In this document: piece after piece, positions 28,605 to 36,629 of the stretch
How the letters are laid out: each line of letters begins with the position of its first letter
Position numbering within the stretch: position 1 is the first letter of the stretch
Assembly: GCA_049840795.1 (NCBI GenBank)
Contig: JASGJK010000009.1
Location: 186,001 to 250,000 of the forward strand
Reading direction: 5' to 3'
Length of the DNA stretch: 64,000 bases
Origin: UPXZ01 sp049840795
Lineage (GTDB): Bacteria > Bacteroidota > Bacteroidia > Bacteroidales > Paludibacteraceae
Position numbers and translations under genes: made by a program
The notes under the pieces: model-generated
Databases searched by the model: none
Seen by the model: the letters and a program-made list of their open reading frames with translations, nothing else
What the model was told of the DNA's origin: nothing

Positions 28605-30350
28605 TTACCAGAAATACCAGTAGAATAAAGCACAAAAGATAACAACACCAAGAGAAGCTATCACATCCCACTTGTTCCAACTCTTACGGATGAGTGTTTT
28701 GTAATCGTCTGTAAATGAAATAAATTCCACTTGTTTTGCCGTTGGTTTTTTAGTGAAAAATGAAACCGCAACCATAAACAGCATAATAAACACAAGCAAC
28801 CATATTTCAAAGATGAGCCAGTTTGTATGCCAGAACCAACTTGTAGCTCCCCAAAACCAACCGGTCATTACATCTTTACCTGTATTTGTAAAAATATTGG
28901 TTAATAAACGCGCCATACCGATAAGAAAACCTACAATTAAACCTGCTTCACCTGCCTTAGGCGTAATTTTTTTGGAGAATATACCTAAGACAAACACAGC
29001 TACCATCGCAGGAGCAAGAAGTGATTGTATGCCTTGTAGATATGAGTATAGGCTACCCAAACTCATCATCACCGGTATCCATACGATGCCGAGTATCACA
29101 ACAACAATTGTAGCTATTCGACCCACCAATACATAACGTGCCTCACTTTTACCTTTGAACATCGGTTTGTAAAAATCCTCGGTAAATAAAGTGGCACAAG
29201 AATTAAAAAATGCAGCCAAAGAAGCAACCAGCGCAGAAATAAAGCCGATAGTTACAATACCTTTTACCCCGGCGGGCAACACAAATTTTACCATCGCCCC
29301 AAAAGCTGTATCGGGATTATCTAATGTGAAGCCACTTTCAGGGCGAGCAGCTAATGCAGCCGCAACCATACCCGGAATTAAAAACATAAATACAGGTAAC
29401 AGTTTGAAATAACCGGCAGCGATGGTACCTCTGCGAGCGCGTTTTATTACCACGTCATTGGATTCGCCTTTTGTTTGACCTAACACACGCTGAACAATGT
29501 GCTGGTCGGTAGCCCAGTACCATAATCCAATGATGGATGCACCTATAAATACCCAAAAACCGGGATAGTCATCATACATAGGATCTCCAGTTTCAAAGTG
29601 GAACATGTGGTTTGTGCCGTGTGCAACTCCGTCTGCACCTACATTGAGTGTGCGCGAGTAATCAATCATTGCTGTCCAACCATCGGCAATGCTTCCGCTT
29701 CCAAGTGCGGCTAATCCTAAAAACAATACCAGGAACGAACCGAGAATCAGGATTGGAGTTTGAATAGCCGAAAGTGTCATAACCCCTTTCATTCCTCCAA
29801 AAACGGTGAAAATACCGGTTAATACGATCAAACCGATAGCGCCATACCAAAATGGTAAGCCTAATAGACTTTCCATAAAAATCCCTCCGGTAAACGCTGT
29901 TACGCTTACTTTGGTCAACACATAAGCCACTAACGTAATGATTGATAACCAAGAGCCCGTACGTGGGGTGTATCGGTTTTTTAGAAAATCGGGCATAGTA
30001 ATGATTTTGCCTAATTTATTGTTCATTAATTGGTAAAAAGGAACAAATAACCATCCCAAAATAAGTATCATCCAGCCTTGCATTTCCCAGTGCGCCATGC
30101 CGACTCCTGCTTTTGCACCGGTTCCGGCAAGTCCTACAAGATGTTCAGAGCCGATGTTTGCGGCAAAAATAGCTGCACCGATAATATACCAAGGTTCACC
30201 TTTACCAAAGAGATAATCTTCGCTATTGGCGCCTTGTTGCGAGCGTTTGTCCTTTTGTACCGAACGCCATACCGCCCAAGCGACAGCTAAAATACCGACT
30301 ATGATTATGACCCAGTCAAGCCAAATAAATTGATGAGAATTCCAATTCAT
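28605..30350 (-). CDS. Sodium:solute symporter, probable L-arabinose importer
   Basis: 581 residues from the ATG at 30350 (MNWNSHQFIWLDWVIIIVG); the open frame continues upstream into galM but that part has no membrane character. SSS-family signature in GAAIFAANIGSEHLVGLAGTG, about 14 hydrophobic helices, YWATDQHIVQRVLGQ (the SGLT-type motif) and a C-terminal LFYWYFW. Member of the vSGLT-like group. Position between galM and araR supports arabinose (or arabinose and galactose) uptake driven by Na+. The leader ACAAAAAACAACAAATT closely matches that of araA. Confidence 0.92.
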   Translation of the reverse strand: MNWNSHQFIWLDWVIIIVGILAVAWAVWRSVQKDKRSQQGANSEDYLFGKGEPWYIIGAAIFAANIGSEHLVGLAGTGAKAGVGMAHWEMQGWMILILGWLFVPFYQLMNNKLGKIITMPDFLKNRYTPRTGSWLSIITLVAYVLTKVSVTAFTGGIFMESLLGLPFWYGAIGLIVLTGIFTVFGGMKGVMTLSAIQTPILILGSFLVLFLGLAALGSGSIADGWTAMIDYSRTLNVGADGVAHGTNHMFHFETGDPMYDDYPGFWVFIGASIIGLWYWATDQHIVQRVLGQTKGESNDVVIKRARRGTIAAGYFKLLPVFMFLIPGMVAAALAARPESGFTLDNPDTAFGAMVKFVLPAGVKGIVTIGFISALVASLAAFFNSCATLFTEDFYKPMFKGKSEARYVLVGRIATIVVVILGIVWIPVMMSLGSLYSYLQGIQSLLAPAMVAVFVLGIFSKKITPKAGEAGLIVGFLIGMARLLTNIFTNTGKDVMTGWFWGATSWFWHTNWLIFEIWLLVFIMLFMVAVSFFTKKPTAKQVEFISFTDDYKTLIRKSWNKWDVIASLGVVIFCALFYWYFW

Positions 30351-30378
30351 AATTTGTTGTTTTTTGTAAGAATTATTT

Positions 30379-31518
30379 TTATTTCTGAACACCGAATTTG
30401 TAGATGCACGTGCTACGGTAAGTTTGTCCGGGTTCCAAATGTACAGAAGGCCATTGCGGTTTGTTAGGGCTATCGGGATAGTGTTGAGTCTCAAGACATA
30501 CTCCGGTTCGTTGGTTATATACAATTCCTTTTTTACCTTTAGCGCTTCCATCCATAAAATTACCGGTATAAACCTGTACACCCGGTTCGTTTGTATAAAC
30601 TTCTAACGTTACACCCGATGTTGGTGATACTACTTTTGCCGCCACTTTTGTGACGTCTCCTTTTGTATTCAACACCCAATTATGATCATAACCATTTCCG
30701 TTTTTCAATTGGATGTAATCATAATTGTTGATTTCTTTTCCAATCCGTTTAGGAACAGTAAAGTCCATTGGCGTACCTTTCACCGGAGCAATTTCACCCG
30801 TAGTCATAAAGGTGCTGTCAACCGGGGTAAAACTATCAGCATTGATATATAATTCGTCATCGGTAATTGGTTTGGTAGCATCGCCCGATAAATTAAAATA
30901 CGAATGATTACACATATTTATCACCGTTTTTTTATCGGTGGTCGCGGTGAAATCAATCTTTACAGCATTGTCTTTTGTAAGTGTAAAAGTAACGGTAGCT
31001 TCTACATTTCCCGGAAAACTCATATCTCCGTCAGGAGAAAAACGGGTCATTTCGATGGTGGTATCGCTGGTTTGTTTTACGTTCTTATAAACCTGATACT
31101 GCCATCCTTTGGGTCCACCGTGCAAACAATGTCCAAAATTATTTTGAGGTAGTTGAATGGTTTTACCGTCAATTGTAATTCTACCCTGATTAATACGGTT
31201 GGCGTAACGTCCGATACTTGCACCAAAGTCACTTGGAACATTGATATAATCGGCAACGGAATCAAATCCGAGAACTACATCAATCATCTTTCCGGTTTTA
31301 TCGGGGACCATAATGGACACAATTCTTCCACCAAAGTTGGTAATGCACACTTCCATCCCCGAGGCATTTTTCAATACGTAAAGATTTGTCGAATCTCCAT
31401 TTTCAACGGTTTGAAAGTCTGATTTTTTTAATCCTGAAGTAGTTTTACTTTCGTCTTTGTACGTACACTTCAAAAAGACCATAACCAAGACAAGCAGAAC
31501 TAAAATTTTAGTTTTCAT
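30379..31518 (-). CDS. galM: Aldose 1-epimerase, lipoprotein form
   Basis: 379 residues. Lipoprotein signal LVLLVLVMVFLKC with Cys18 as the lipid anchor, so it acts outside the cytoplasm. Galactose-mutarotase fold with GASIGRYANRINQGRI, NNFGHCLHGGPKGWQ (catalytic His), VINMCNHSYFNLSGD (catalytic His) and GVCLETQHYPDSPN (catalytic Glu). It would interconvert alpha and beta forms of arabinose released by the secreted GH51 enzyme before import. 28 bp upstream of the symporter, same operon. Confidence 0.93.
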   Translation of the reverse strand: MKTKILVLLVLVMVFLKCTYKDESKTTSGLKKSDFQTVENGDSTNLYVLKNASGMEVCITNFGGRIVSIMVPDKTGKMIDVVLGFDSVADYINVPSDFGASIGRYANRINQGRITIDGKTIQLPQNNFGHCLHGGPKGWQYQVYKNVKQTSDTTIEMTRFSPDGDMSFPGNVEATVTFTLTKDNAVKIDFTATTDKKTVINMCNHSYFNLSGDATKPITDDELYINADSFTPVDSTFMTTGEIAPVKGTPMDFTVPKRIGKEINNYDYIQLKNGNGYDHNWVLNTKGDVTKVAAKVVSPTSGVTLEVYTNEPGVQVYTGNFMDGSAKGKKGIVYNQRTGVCLETQHYPDSPNKPQWPSVHLEPGQTYRSTCIYKFGVQK

Positions 31519-31544
31519 AGTGATGTGTTTTTCAATATAAATAT

Positions 31545-33212
31545 TTATTTGAATAGATTTTCTTCGGTAAATTTTCCGATGGAAACGTATTTTTTATACA
31601 GTTCAGAGTATAATTTATGGTTTGTCATATTTGGATAATATTCGGTAGCAAATCCTATACCCATTGATTTTTGGGCATCTTCCACTTTGGCATAAACGCC
31701 GGCAACTACCGAAGCAAACATCGAAGCGCCAAACGCACAAGCTTGTTCTGCTTTTGCTACTTTGATAGGCATTCCGAGTACGTCAGACATCACTTGCATC
31801 ACAAATGGCGATTTCAACGCTATTCCACCGATACCAATGACTTCTTTAATTTCCACACCGTTTTCGATAAAGCGATCTACAATGGCTTTTGAACCATATG
31901 CGGTGGCTTCTACCAACGCACGGAAAATAAGAGGGGCTGAACTAGCCAAAGTCAATCCGGTAATGGTTCCTTTTAGCATTTGATTGGCATCTGGCGTCCG
32001 GCGTCCGTTCATCCAATCAGTTGCCAATATAGTTGATTCGGAAACGGGTATTTTCATCGCTTCTTCTGCTAACGCAGGGATGATTTTATCCAATGATTCT
32101 TCGATTAGTTTTTGCTTGGTAGCTTCGTCAATTAAGGTTGATTTGGCTATAATATTTTCGATAGGCCAAGCCACCACACGTTTGAACCACGCGTAAATAT
32201 CGCCAAAGGCAGATTGTCCGGCTTCCAAACCGATTAATCCAGGAATTACAGAACCGTCAACCTGACCGCAGATACCCGGAATAAGTTTGTTTGCCATCGT
32301 ATCATAATCAGAAACCATAATGTCGCAGGTGGATGTCCCGATAACACGCACTAAAGCGCCCGGTTTAATTTCGGCACCAACAGCTCCCATGTGGCAGTCG
32401 AAAGCTCCCACGGCAACGGCAACATTGGTGGTTAGTCCTAATCTTTCAGCCCACTGGGGTGTTATGTAACCGGCTTTTTTGTCGCTGGGGCAAGTGTCTG
32501 TAAATAATCTATCACGATAACCTGCCAGTAGCGGATCAAGAGAAGTTAAAAATTCTTCGGATGGAAGTCCCCCCCATTCTTTAAGCCACATGGCTTTGTG
32601 TCCCGATGCGCAACGGCTTCGACAGATCTCTTCAGGTTTTGTTTTTCCTACCAAAAGTCCCGGTAGCCAGTCGCAATGTTCTACGATGGAATACCCTGCT
32701 TCACGAATTTTTTCATCGGTACGAAGCACGTATAATGCTTTAGCCCAAAACCATTCTGAAGAATAAATCCCTCCTTCGTACGATGTGTAGTCTATATCCC
32801 ATTTACGCGAAAGTGCGTTGATTTCGTTTGCTTCCTTGATGGCGGTATGGTCTTTCCAGAGTATAAACATAGCGTTTGGATTTTCGGCAAATTGGGGTAA
32901 AAGCGCTAATGGTGTACCGTTCTTGTCAGTAAAAACGGGGGTACTTCCGGTGGTATCAAATGCCATTCCTACTACATTCTCGGCAGTTCCTGCCGGACAT
33001 TTAGATAAAGCATCTTTTACCGTATATTCCATCACGTCAATATAATCTTGTGGATGCTGCCGGTATTGATTTTCGGAAGGAATACAATATTTCCCAGCCA
33101 CCCAACGTGGATAATTTTTCACTGATGATGCCAATTCCTCGCCGGTTTCAGCGTTTACAATCACTGCGCGAGCCGAATCGCTCCCATAATCAAGTCCTAT
33201 TACGTATTTCAT
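31545..33212 (-). CDS. araB: Ribulokinase
   Basis: 555 residues from the ATG at 33212 (MKYVIGLDYGSDSARAVIV). FGGY sugar kinase that phosphorylates L-ribulose to L-ribulose-5-phosphate. Motifs: AFDTTGSTPVF, VAVAVGAFDCHMGAVGAEIKPG, RVIGTSTCDIMV and EVIGIGGIALKSPFVMQVMSDVLG. The bases directly upstream (to 33247) are a GC-rich repeat whose flank GGAGGGG lies four bases before the ATG, so the repeat replaces the normal A-rich Bacteroidota leader. Confidence 0.95.
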   Translation of the reverse strand: MKYVIGLDYGSDSARAVIVNAETGEELASSVKNYPRWVAGKYCIPSENQYRQHPQDYIDVMEYTVKDALSKCPAGTAENVVGMAFDTTGSTPVFTDKNGTPLALLPQFAENPNAMFILWKDHTAIKEANEINALSRKWDIDYTSYEGGIYSSEWFWAKALYVLRTDEKIREAGYSIVEHCDWLPGLLVGKTKPEEICRSRCASGHKAMWLKEWGGLPSEEFLTSLDPLLAGYRDRLFTDTCPSDKKAGYITPQWAERLGLTTNVAVAVGAFDCHMGAVGAEIKPGALVRVIGTSTCDIMVSDYDTMANKLIPGICGQVDGSVIPGLIGLEAGQSAFGDIYAWFKRVVAWPIENIIAKSTLIDEATKQKLIEESLDKIIPALAEEAMKIPVSESTILATDWMNGRRTPDANQMLKGTITGLTLASSAPLIFRALVEATAYGSKAIVDRFIENGVEIKEVIGIGGIALKSPFVMQVMSDVLGMPIKVAKAEQACAFGASMFASVVAGVYAKVEDAQKSMGIGFATEYYPNMTNHKLYSELYKKYVSIGKFTEENLFK

Positions 33213-33213
33213 A

Positions 33214-33247
33214 AACCCCTCCAACCTCCCCGAAAGGGAGGCTTTTT
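33214..33247 (-). repeat. Palindromic boundary repeat before araB
   Basis: Minus-strand reading: GCCTCCCTTTCGGGGAGG hairpin, then TTGGAGGGG, then TTT and the araB ATG. The flank pairs with CCCCTCCAA of the copy at 33291-33323, giving one composite structured element across the araA-araB spacer. Confidence 0.82.
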
Positions 33248-33290
33248 TATTTCTGATTAATTTGTTGTGTAATAAAATGTAAGTCCCAAA

Positions 33291-33323
33291 AGTCTCCCCA
33301 AAGGGGAGACTTGGAGGGGCTCA
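33291..33323 (-). repeat. Palindromic boundary repeat after araA
   Basis: Directly follows the araA stop: GAGCCCCTCCAA flank, then perfect hairpin GTCTCCCC / GGGGAGAC, then TTTTGGGACTT. Orientation is the same as the copies after purD and the response regulator gene. Confidence 0.82.
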
Positions 33324-34829
33324 TTATCTCAAAGCTCTGTTGAGCATATAATATACTTCGTTGTTGCGCAAGTCTTGTTTAAAGTTACGCATCGTGGTGT
33401 CTTTATCAATCAACAACATTTCCATATCTGCTATTTCGGCATAATCTTCCATGTGTTCTTTGGTGAGGGCATACGAGAAACTGGAGTGGTGCGTTCCACC
33501 GGCTTGGATCCAGGCACCGGCTCCTATTTCAAAGTTAGGACGAGGAATCCATAATGCACAAGCCACCGGCAATTTGGGTAGGTCTTTTGTTTTGATAACA
33601 TCCACTTCATTTACAATCATCCGGAATCGGTTACCCATATCAACAACAGTGCAAGCAATTCCTTCGCCTTTGTGTGCTTGGAATACCAAACGGGCACACG
33701 TACCTGCATCGCCTATGCCAAGGAAATGGACTTGCAACTGTGGTTTTTGAGTAGTGATAGAGGGGTTTATTTCCAACATGTGTGCTTGAAGAATAGAACT
33801 GTCTTTTCCATCAAAATTTAGGGTGTAATCTTCCAAGAAGGAACATCCTCCGGGTAAACCTTCGCCCATTACCCACATTGTGCGTACTAAAGCAGCTGTT
33901 TTCCAATCGCCTTCGGCACCAAAGCCGTAACCTTCCTGCATTAAACGTTGCGAAGCAAATCCCATCAGTTGATCCATTCCTTCCAATTCGTCAAAACTAG
34001 TGGTGAATGCTTTTGCCCCTTTTTCTTCCAAGAAACGGCGAAGACCTATTTCCTGAGCGGCGGCTGCGCGGATGTGTTTGTGCTTTTCGGTACCTTTTTT
34101 GGCATCTTCGGCAATATCGTAATTTTTTTCGTATTCTGCCACCAATGCGTCAATTTCAGCTTCGGTTACGGCATTTACATAGGGAACTAATTTGGCGATA
34201 GGAGCATTGTCCACATGGTAACCCAAACGGATTTCTGCTTCCACTTTATCTCCATCGGTTACGGCAACGTTGTTCATATTATCGCCAAAGCGGATAATGC
34301 GCATATCTTGTGCATCAGCCCAACCAACACACACACGCATCCACGTAGCGATTTTTGTCTGAGTGCTTTCGTCTTTCCAGTAACCAACCACCACTTTGCG
34401 AGGTTTGCGCAAACGGCTGGTGATAAATCCAAATTCGCGATCGCCGTGAGCGCTTTGATTCAGATTCATAAAGTCCATATCCATTGTTTCCCAAGGAATT
34501 TTCTCGTTGTATTGCGTATGAAGATGCAACAATGGTTTTTTATAATCCATCAAGCCGTGAATCCACATTTTAGCAGGAGAAAAAGTGTGCATCCAAGTAA
34601 TAACTCCCACACATTTGGTGTCGCCATTTGCGTTACGAAGTATTTCAGCTACTTCTTTTGATGAATTGGCTGTGCCTTTATAAACCACTTTTACAGGTAA
34701 ATTGCCCGAGTCGTTTAATGCTTTTACCATTTCGGTAGAGTGCGCATCTACTGTTACTACTGCGCCACCGCCGTAAAGAAGCTGCGCTCCTGTTACGAAC
34801 CATACTTCAAAATCATTATAATTTATCAT
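33324..34829 (-). CDS. araA: L-arabinose isomerase
   Basis: 501 residues, normal for AraA, converting L-arabinose to L-ribulose. Motifs: FEVWFVTGAQLLYGG, ITWMHTFSPAKMWIHGL, LLHLHTQYNEKIPW, GFGAEGDWKTAALVRTMW (metal Glu), SFLEDYTLNFDG (metal Glu) and ALTKEHMEDYAEIADMEML. Second gene of the operon. The leader contains ACAAAAAACAACAAATTT right before the ATG, a strong A-rich Bacteroidota-type initiation region. Confidence 0.97.
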   Translation of the reverse strand: MINYNDFEVWFVTGAQLLYGGGAVVTVDAHSTEMVKALNDSGNLPVKVVYKGTANSSKEVAEILRNANGDTKCVGVITWMHTFSPAKMWIHGLMDYKKPLLHLHTQYNEKIPWETMDMDFMNLNQSAHGDREFGFITSRLRKPRKVVVGYWKDESTQTKIATWMRVCVGWADAQDMRIIRFGDNMNNVAVTDGDKVEAEIRLGYHVDNAPIAKLVPYVNAVTEAEIDALVAEYEKNYDIAEDAKKGTEKHKHIRAAAAQEIGLRRFLEEKGAKAFTTSFDELEGMDQLMGFASQRLMQEGYGFGAEGDWKTAALVRTMWVMGEGLPGGCSFLEDYTLNFDGKDSSILQAHMLEINPSITTQKPQLQVHFLGIGDAGTCARLVFQAHKGEGIACTVVDMGNRFRMIVNEVDVIKTKDLPKLPVACALWIPRPNFEIGAGAWIQAGGTHHSSFSYALTKEHMEDYAEIADMEMLLIDKDTTMRNFKQDLRNNEVYYMLNRALR

Positions 34830-34930
34830 AAATTTGTTGTTTTTTGTCCTTACTGCTTTATGCTTTATTTCAAAGCTTAAGGTTTATTTGTTGTGTTTAT
34901 TTTATATTTGTTGTAAGTTATAATTCATAA

Positions 34931-35619
34931 TTATTTCGATTGCCCATAATACGCATTAGGTCCATGTTTTCGGTGAAAATGCTTGGTAATTAAATGCTGA
35001 TTCATTGTAAGGTTGGGATTTACTCCGTAAGCAATATAAGCCATTTTTGCCACTTGTTCCATAACTACAGCATTATGTACAGCATCGTCCGCATCTTTCC
35101 CCCAAGAAAATGGACCATGATTTTCACCAATACTCCCGGAACATAGTCGGGATTCAACTCTTTGAAACATTCAATGATGACCGTTCCCGTTTCCCGTTCG
35201 TATTCCCCCTCAATTTCTTGTTGGGTCATATCCCGCGTACAAGGAATAGAATCGCTAAAATAATCGGCATGTGTGGTGCCGATGTTGGGTATATCTTTGC
35301 CTGCCTGCGCCCAAGCGGTAGCATAAGTAGAATGGGTATGTACTACGCCTCCAATGTTTGAAAATGTCTTGTATAGTACCAAATGAGTAGGTGTGTCCGA
35401 TGAAGGTTTCAGATTTCCTTCAACTATGTTCCCATCTAAATCTACGACCACCATATCTGTGGCTTTCATATCGTCGTACGAAACGCCGGATGGCTTGATT
35501 ACAACAAAGCCCGTGGTTCGGTCAATAGCGCTTACATTGCCCCAAGTGAATATTACCAATCCGTGTTTTACCAACTCTAAATTGGCTTTGAATACTTTTT
35601 CTTTTAATGATTCGAGCAT
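34931..35619 (-). CDS. araD: L-ribulose-5-phosphate 4-epimerase, one frameshift
   Basis: First gene of the operon, from the ATG at 35619 (MLESLKEKVFKANLELVKHG). Class II aldolase-like epimerase giving D-xylulose-5-phosphate. Motifs: LVIFTWGNVSAIDR, PSGVSYDDMKATDMVVVD, SSDTPTHLVLYK, VVHTHSTYATAWAQAG and TTHADYFSDSIPCTR (zinc His). Around 35124-35126 one missing base breaks VPGVLV-ENHGPFSWGKDA; the rest to YGQSK is intact in the next frame. Corrected length about 229 residues. A conserved His-Gly pair lies at the break, so an uncorrected protein would be inactive. Confidence 0.9.
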
Positions 35620-35638
35620 TTTTGTTGTAGAAATTTTT

Positions 35639-35657
35639 AAGTGTAACAATTACACTT
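35639..35657. promoter_or_regulatory. Candidate AraR operator upstream of araD
   Basis: AAGTGTAACAATTACACTT: perfect 8-bp arms around CAA. It lies immediately downstream of the predicted transcription start and 20 bp before the araD ATG, a classic repressor position. AraR is the only regulator gene in the operon. That the site is AraR-specific is inference. Confidence 0.65.
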
Positions 35658-35667
35658 ATGTTTTATG

Positions 35668-35675
35668 CAAAAATA
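35668..35675 (-). promoter_or_regulatory. Bacteroidota -7 promoter element of the ara operon
   Basis: TATTTTTG on the minus strand; the expected start site is close to 35661, just before the operator palindrome. No clear -33 TTTG, suggesting a weak or activator-assisted promoter. Confidence 0.5.
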
Positions 35676-36013
35676 AATATATTTATATAGAATGACTTTT
35701 TTTTTTGTATGTTTTACAACATATTTTTTTACTCAAAAATTGTTTTTCTCCTATAATACTATAAATTTCCACCTAAAATACTTTTAAATGAAGTCATACT
35801 GACTTTTCATAATTTTTTACATGTCTCTCCTACGGAACTTTTTATGGATTGATAATCATTCTGTTATTAATATGTCGTATCTAATGGAACTTTTTAGCCC
35901 CATCGGGATAAAATTTTAATAGAAAATACACATCATTGGTTTTAAGCACCGTATGTGTGACATCTATTGTATATTATTTCTGCAAATTAAAAAGTCAAGA
36001 GAACCTTTATGCA
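35676..36013. other. AT-rich spacer without genes
   Basis: Upstream region of the ara operon. No ORF, tRNA or hairpin of note seen; it probably holds upstream promoter sequence only. Confidence 0.5.
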
Positions 36014-36021
36014 CAAAAAAA

Positions 36022-36041
36022 GTCCAAGAAAATTCCCGGAC
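36022..36041 (-). terminator. Terminator after mscL
   Basis: Minus-strand GTCCGGGA, loop, TCTTGGAC (two G-U pairs) followed by seven T, 24 bp beyond the mscL stop. Confidence 0.7.
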
Positions 36042-36065
36042 ATTTTTCAATAAATTAATATTAGA

Positions 36066-36497
36066 TTATTTTTTCTTTAGCAAGTCTCTGATTTCGCCCA
36101 ACAAAACTTCTTCGTTTGATGGTGCTGGAGGAGCCGCAGGGGCAGCTTCTTCTTTTTTCTTTAGTCGGTTGATTCCTTTTACCATCCAAAAAATAACCAA
36201 TGCCAGTAATAGGAAGTTGATGGCGATGGTAACGAAATTACCGTAAGCAAAAATAGCGGTATCAGCAATCTTTCTTGCTTCCTCTAATTTTGTTCCGTCC
36301 GGAACATTGCCTTTAAGTACAATGTATAGACTGCTAAAATCGGGTTTGCCGATGATAGCTCCAACAATTGGCATAATAATGTCGTCAATAATGCTGGTTA
36401 CAATTTTACCAAATGCGCCTCCGATGATGACACCGACTGCCAAATCAATGGCATTGCCTTTAATCGCAAAGTTTTTAAATTCCTTTAAAATTCCCAT
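36066..36497 (-). CDS. mscL: Large-conductance mechanosensitive channel MscL
   Basis: 143 residues from the ATG at 36497 (MGILKEFKNFAIKGNAIDLAVG). TM1 VIIGGAFGKIVTSIIDDIIMP has the Gly/Ala-rich pore lining; TM2 is FVTIAINFLLLALVIFWMV; the C-terminal helix ends VLLGEIRDLLKKK. It opens under membrane tension to release solutes in hypo-osmotic shock. Single gene with its own -7 element and terminator. Confidence 0.95.
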   Translation of the reverse strand: MGILKEFKNFAIKGNAIDLAVGVIIGGAFGKIVTSIIDDIIMPIVGAIIGKPDFSSLYIVLKGNVPDGTKLEEARKIADTAIFAYGNFVTIAINFLLLALVIFWMVKGINRLKKKEEAAPAAPPAPSNEEVLLGEIRDLLKKK

Positions 36498-36527
36498 AAT
36501 AAATAAGTTTATTTTGATTTTTATGCA

Positions 36528-36535
36528 CAAATGTA
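36528..36535 (-). promoter_or_regulatory. Bacteroidota -7 promoter element of mscL
   Basis: TACATTTG on the minus strand, 31 bp before the mscL start. Confidence 0.5.
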
Positions 36536-36570
36536 ACATATTTATTTTAATTCACTAATATTTTAAAATA

Positions 36571-36604
36571 AAAAGCCGTTGAAATCATTTTTTCAACGGC
36601 TTTT
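36571..36604 (-). terminator. Terminator after secDF
   Basis: Perfect 14-bp arms AAAAGCCGTTGAAA / TTTCAACGGCTTTT, 6-nt loop, 26 bp past the secDF stop. Symmetric A/T ends allow bidirectional use. Confidence 0.87.
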
Positions 36605-36629
36605 ATTATTTCTTCTTAACTTTTATTTC

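Noticed and set aside
30351..30581. Upstream extension of the symporter ORF
   Set aside because: It overlaps galM, has no membrane or signal character, and the family start is at 30350.
33948..34661. Plus-strand open frames opposite araA (64-148 codons)
   Set aside because: Antisense shadows of a conserved enzyme, low-complexity composition, no homology recognised.
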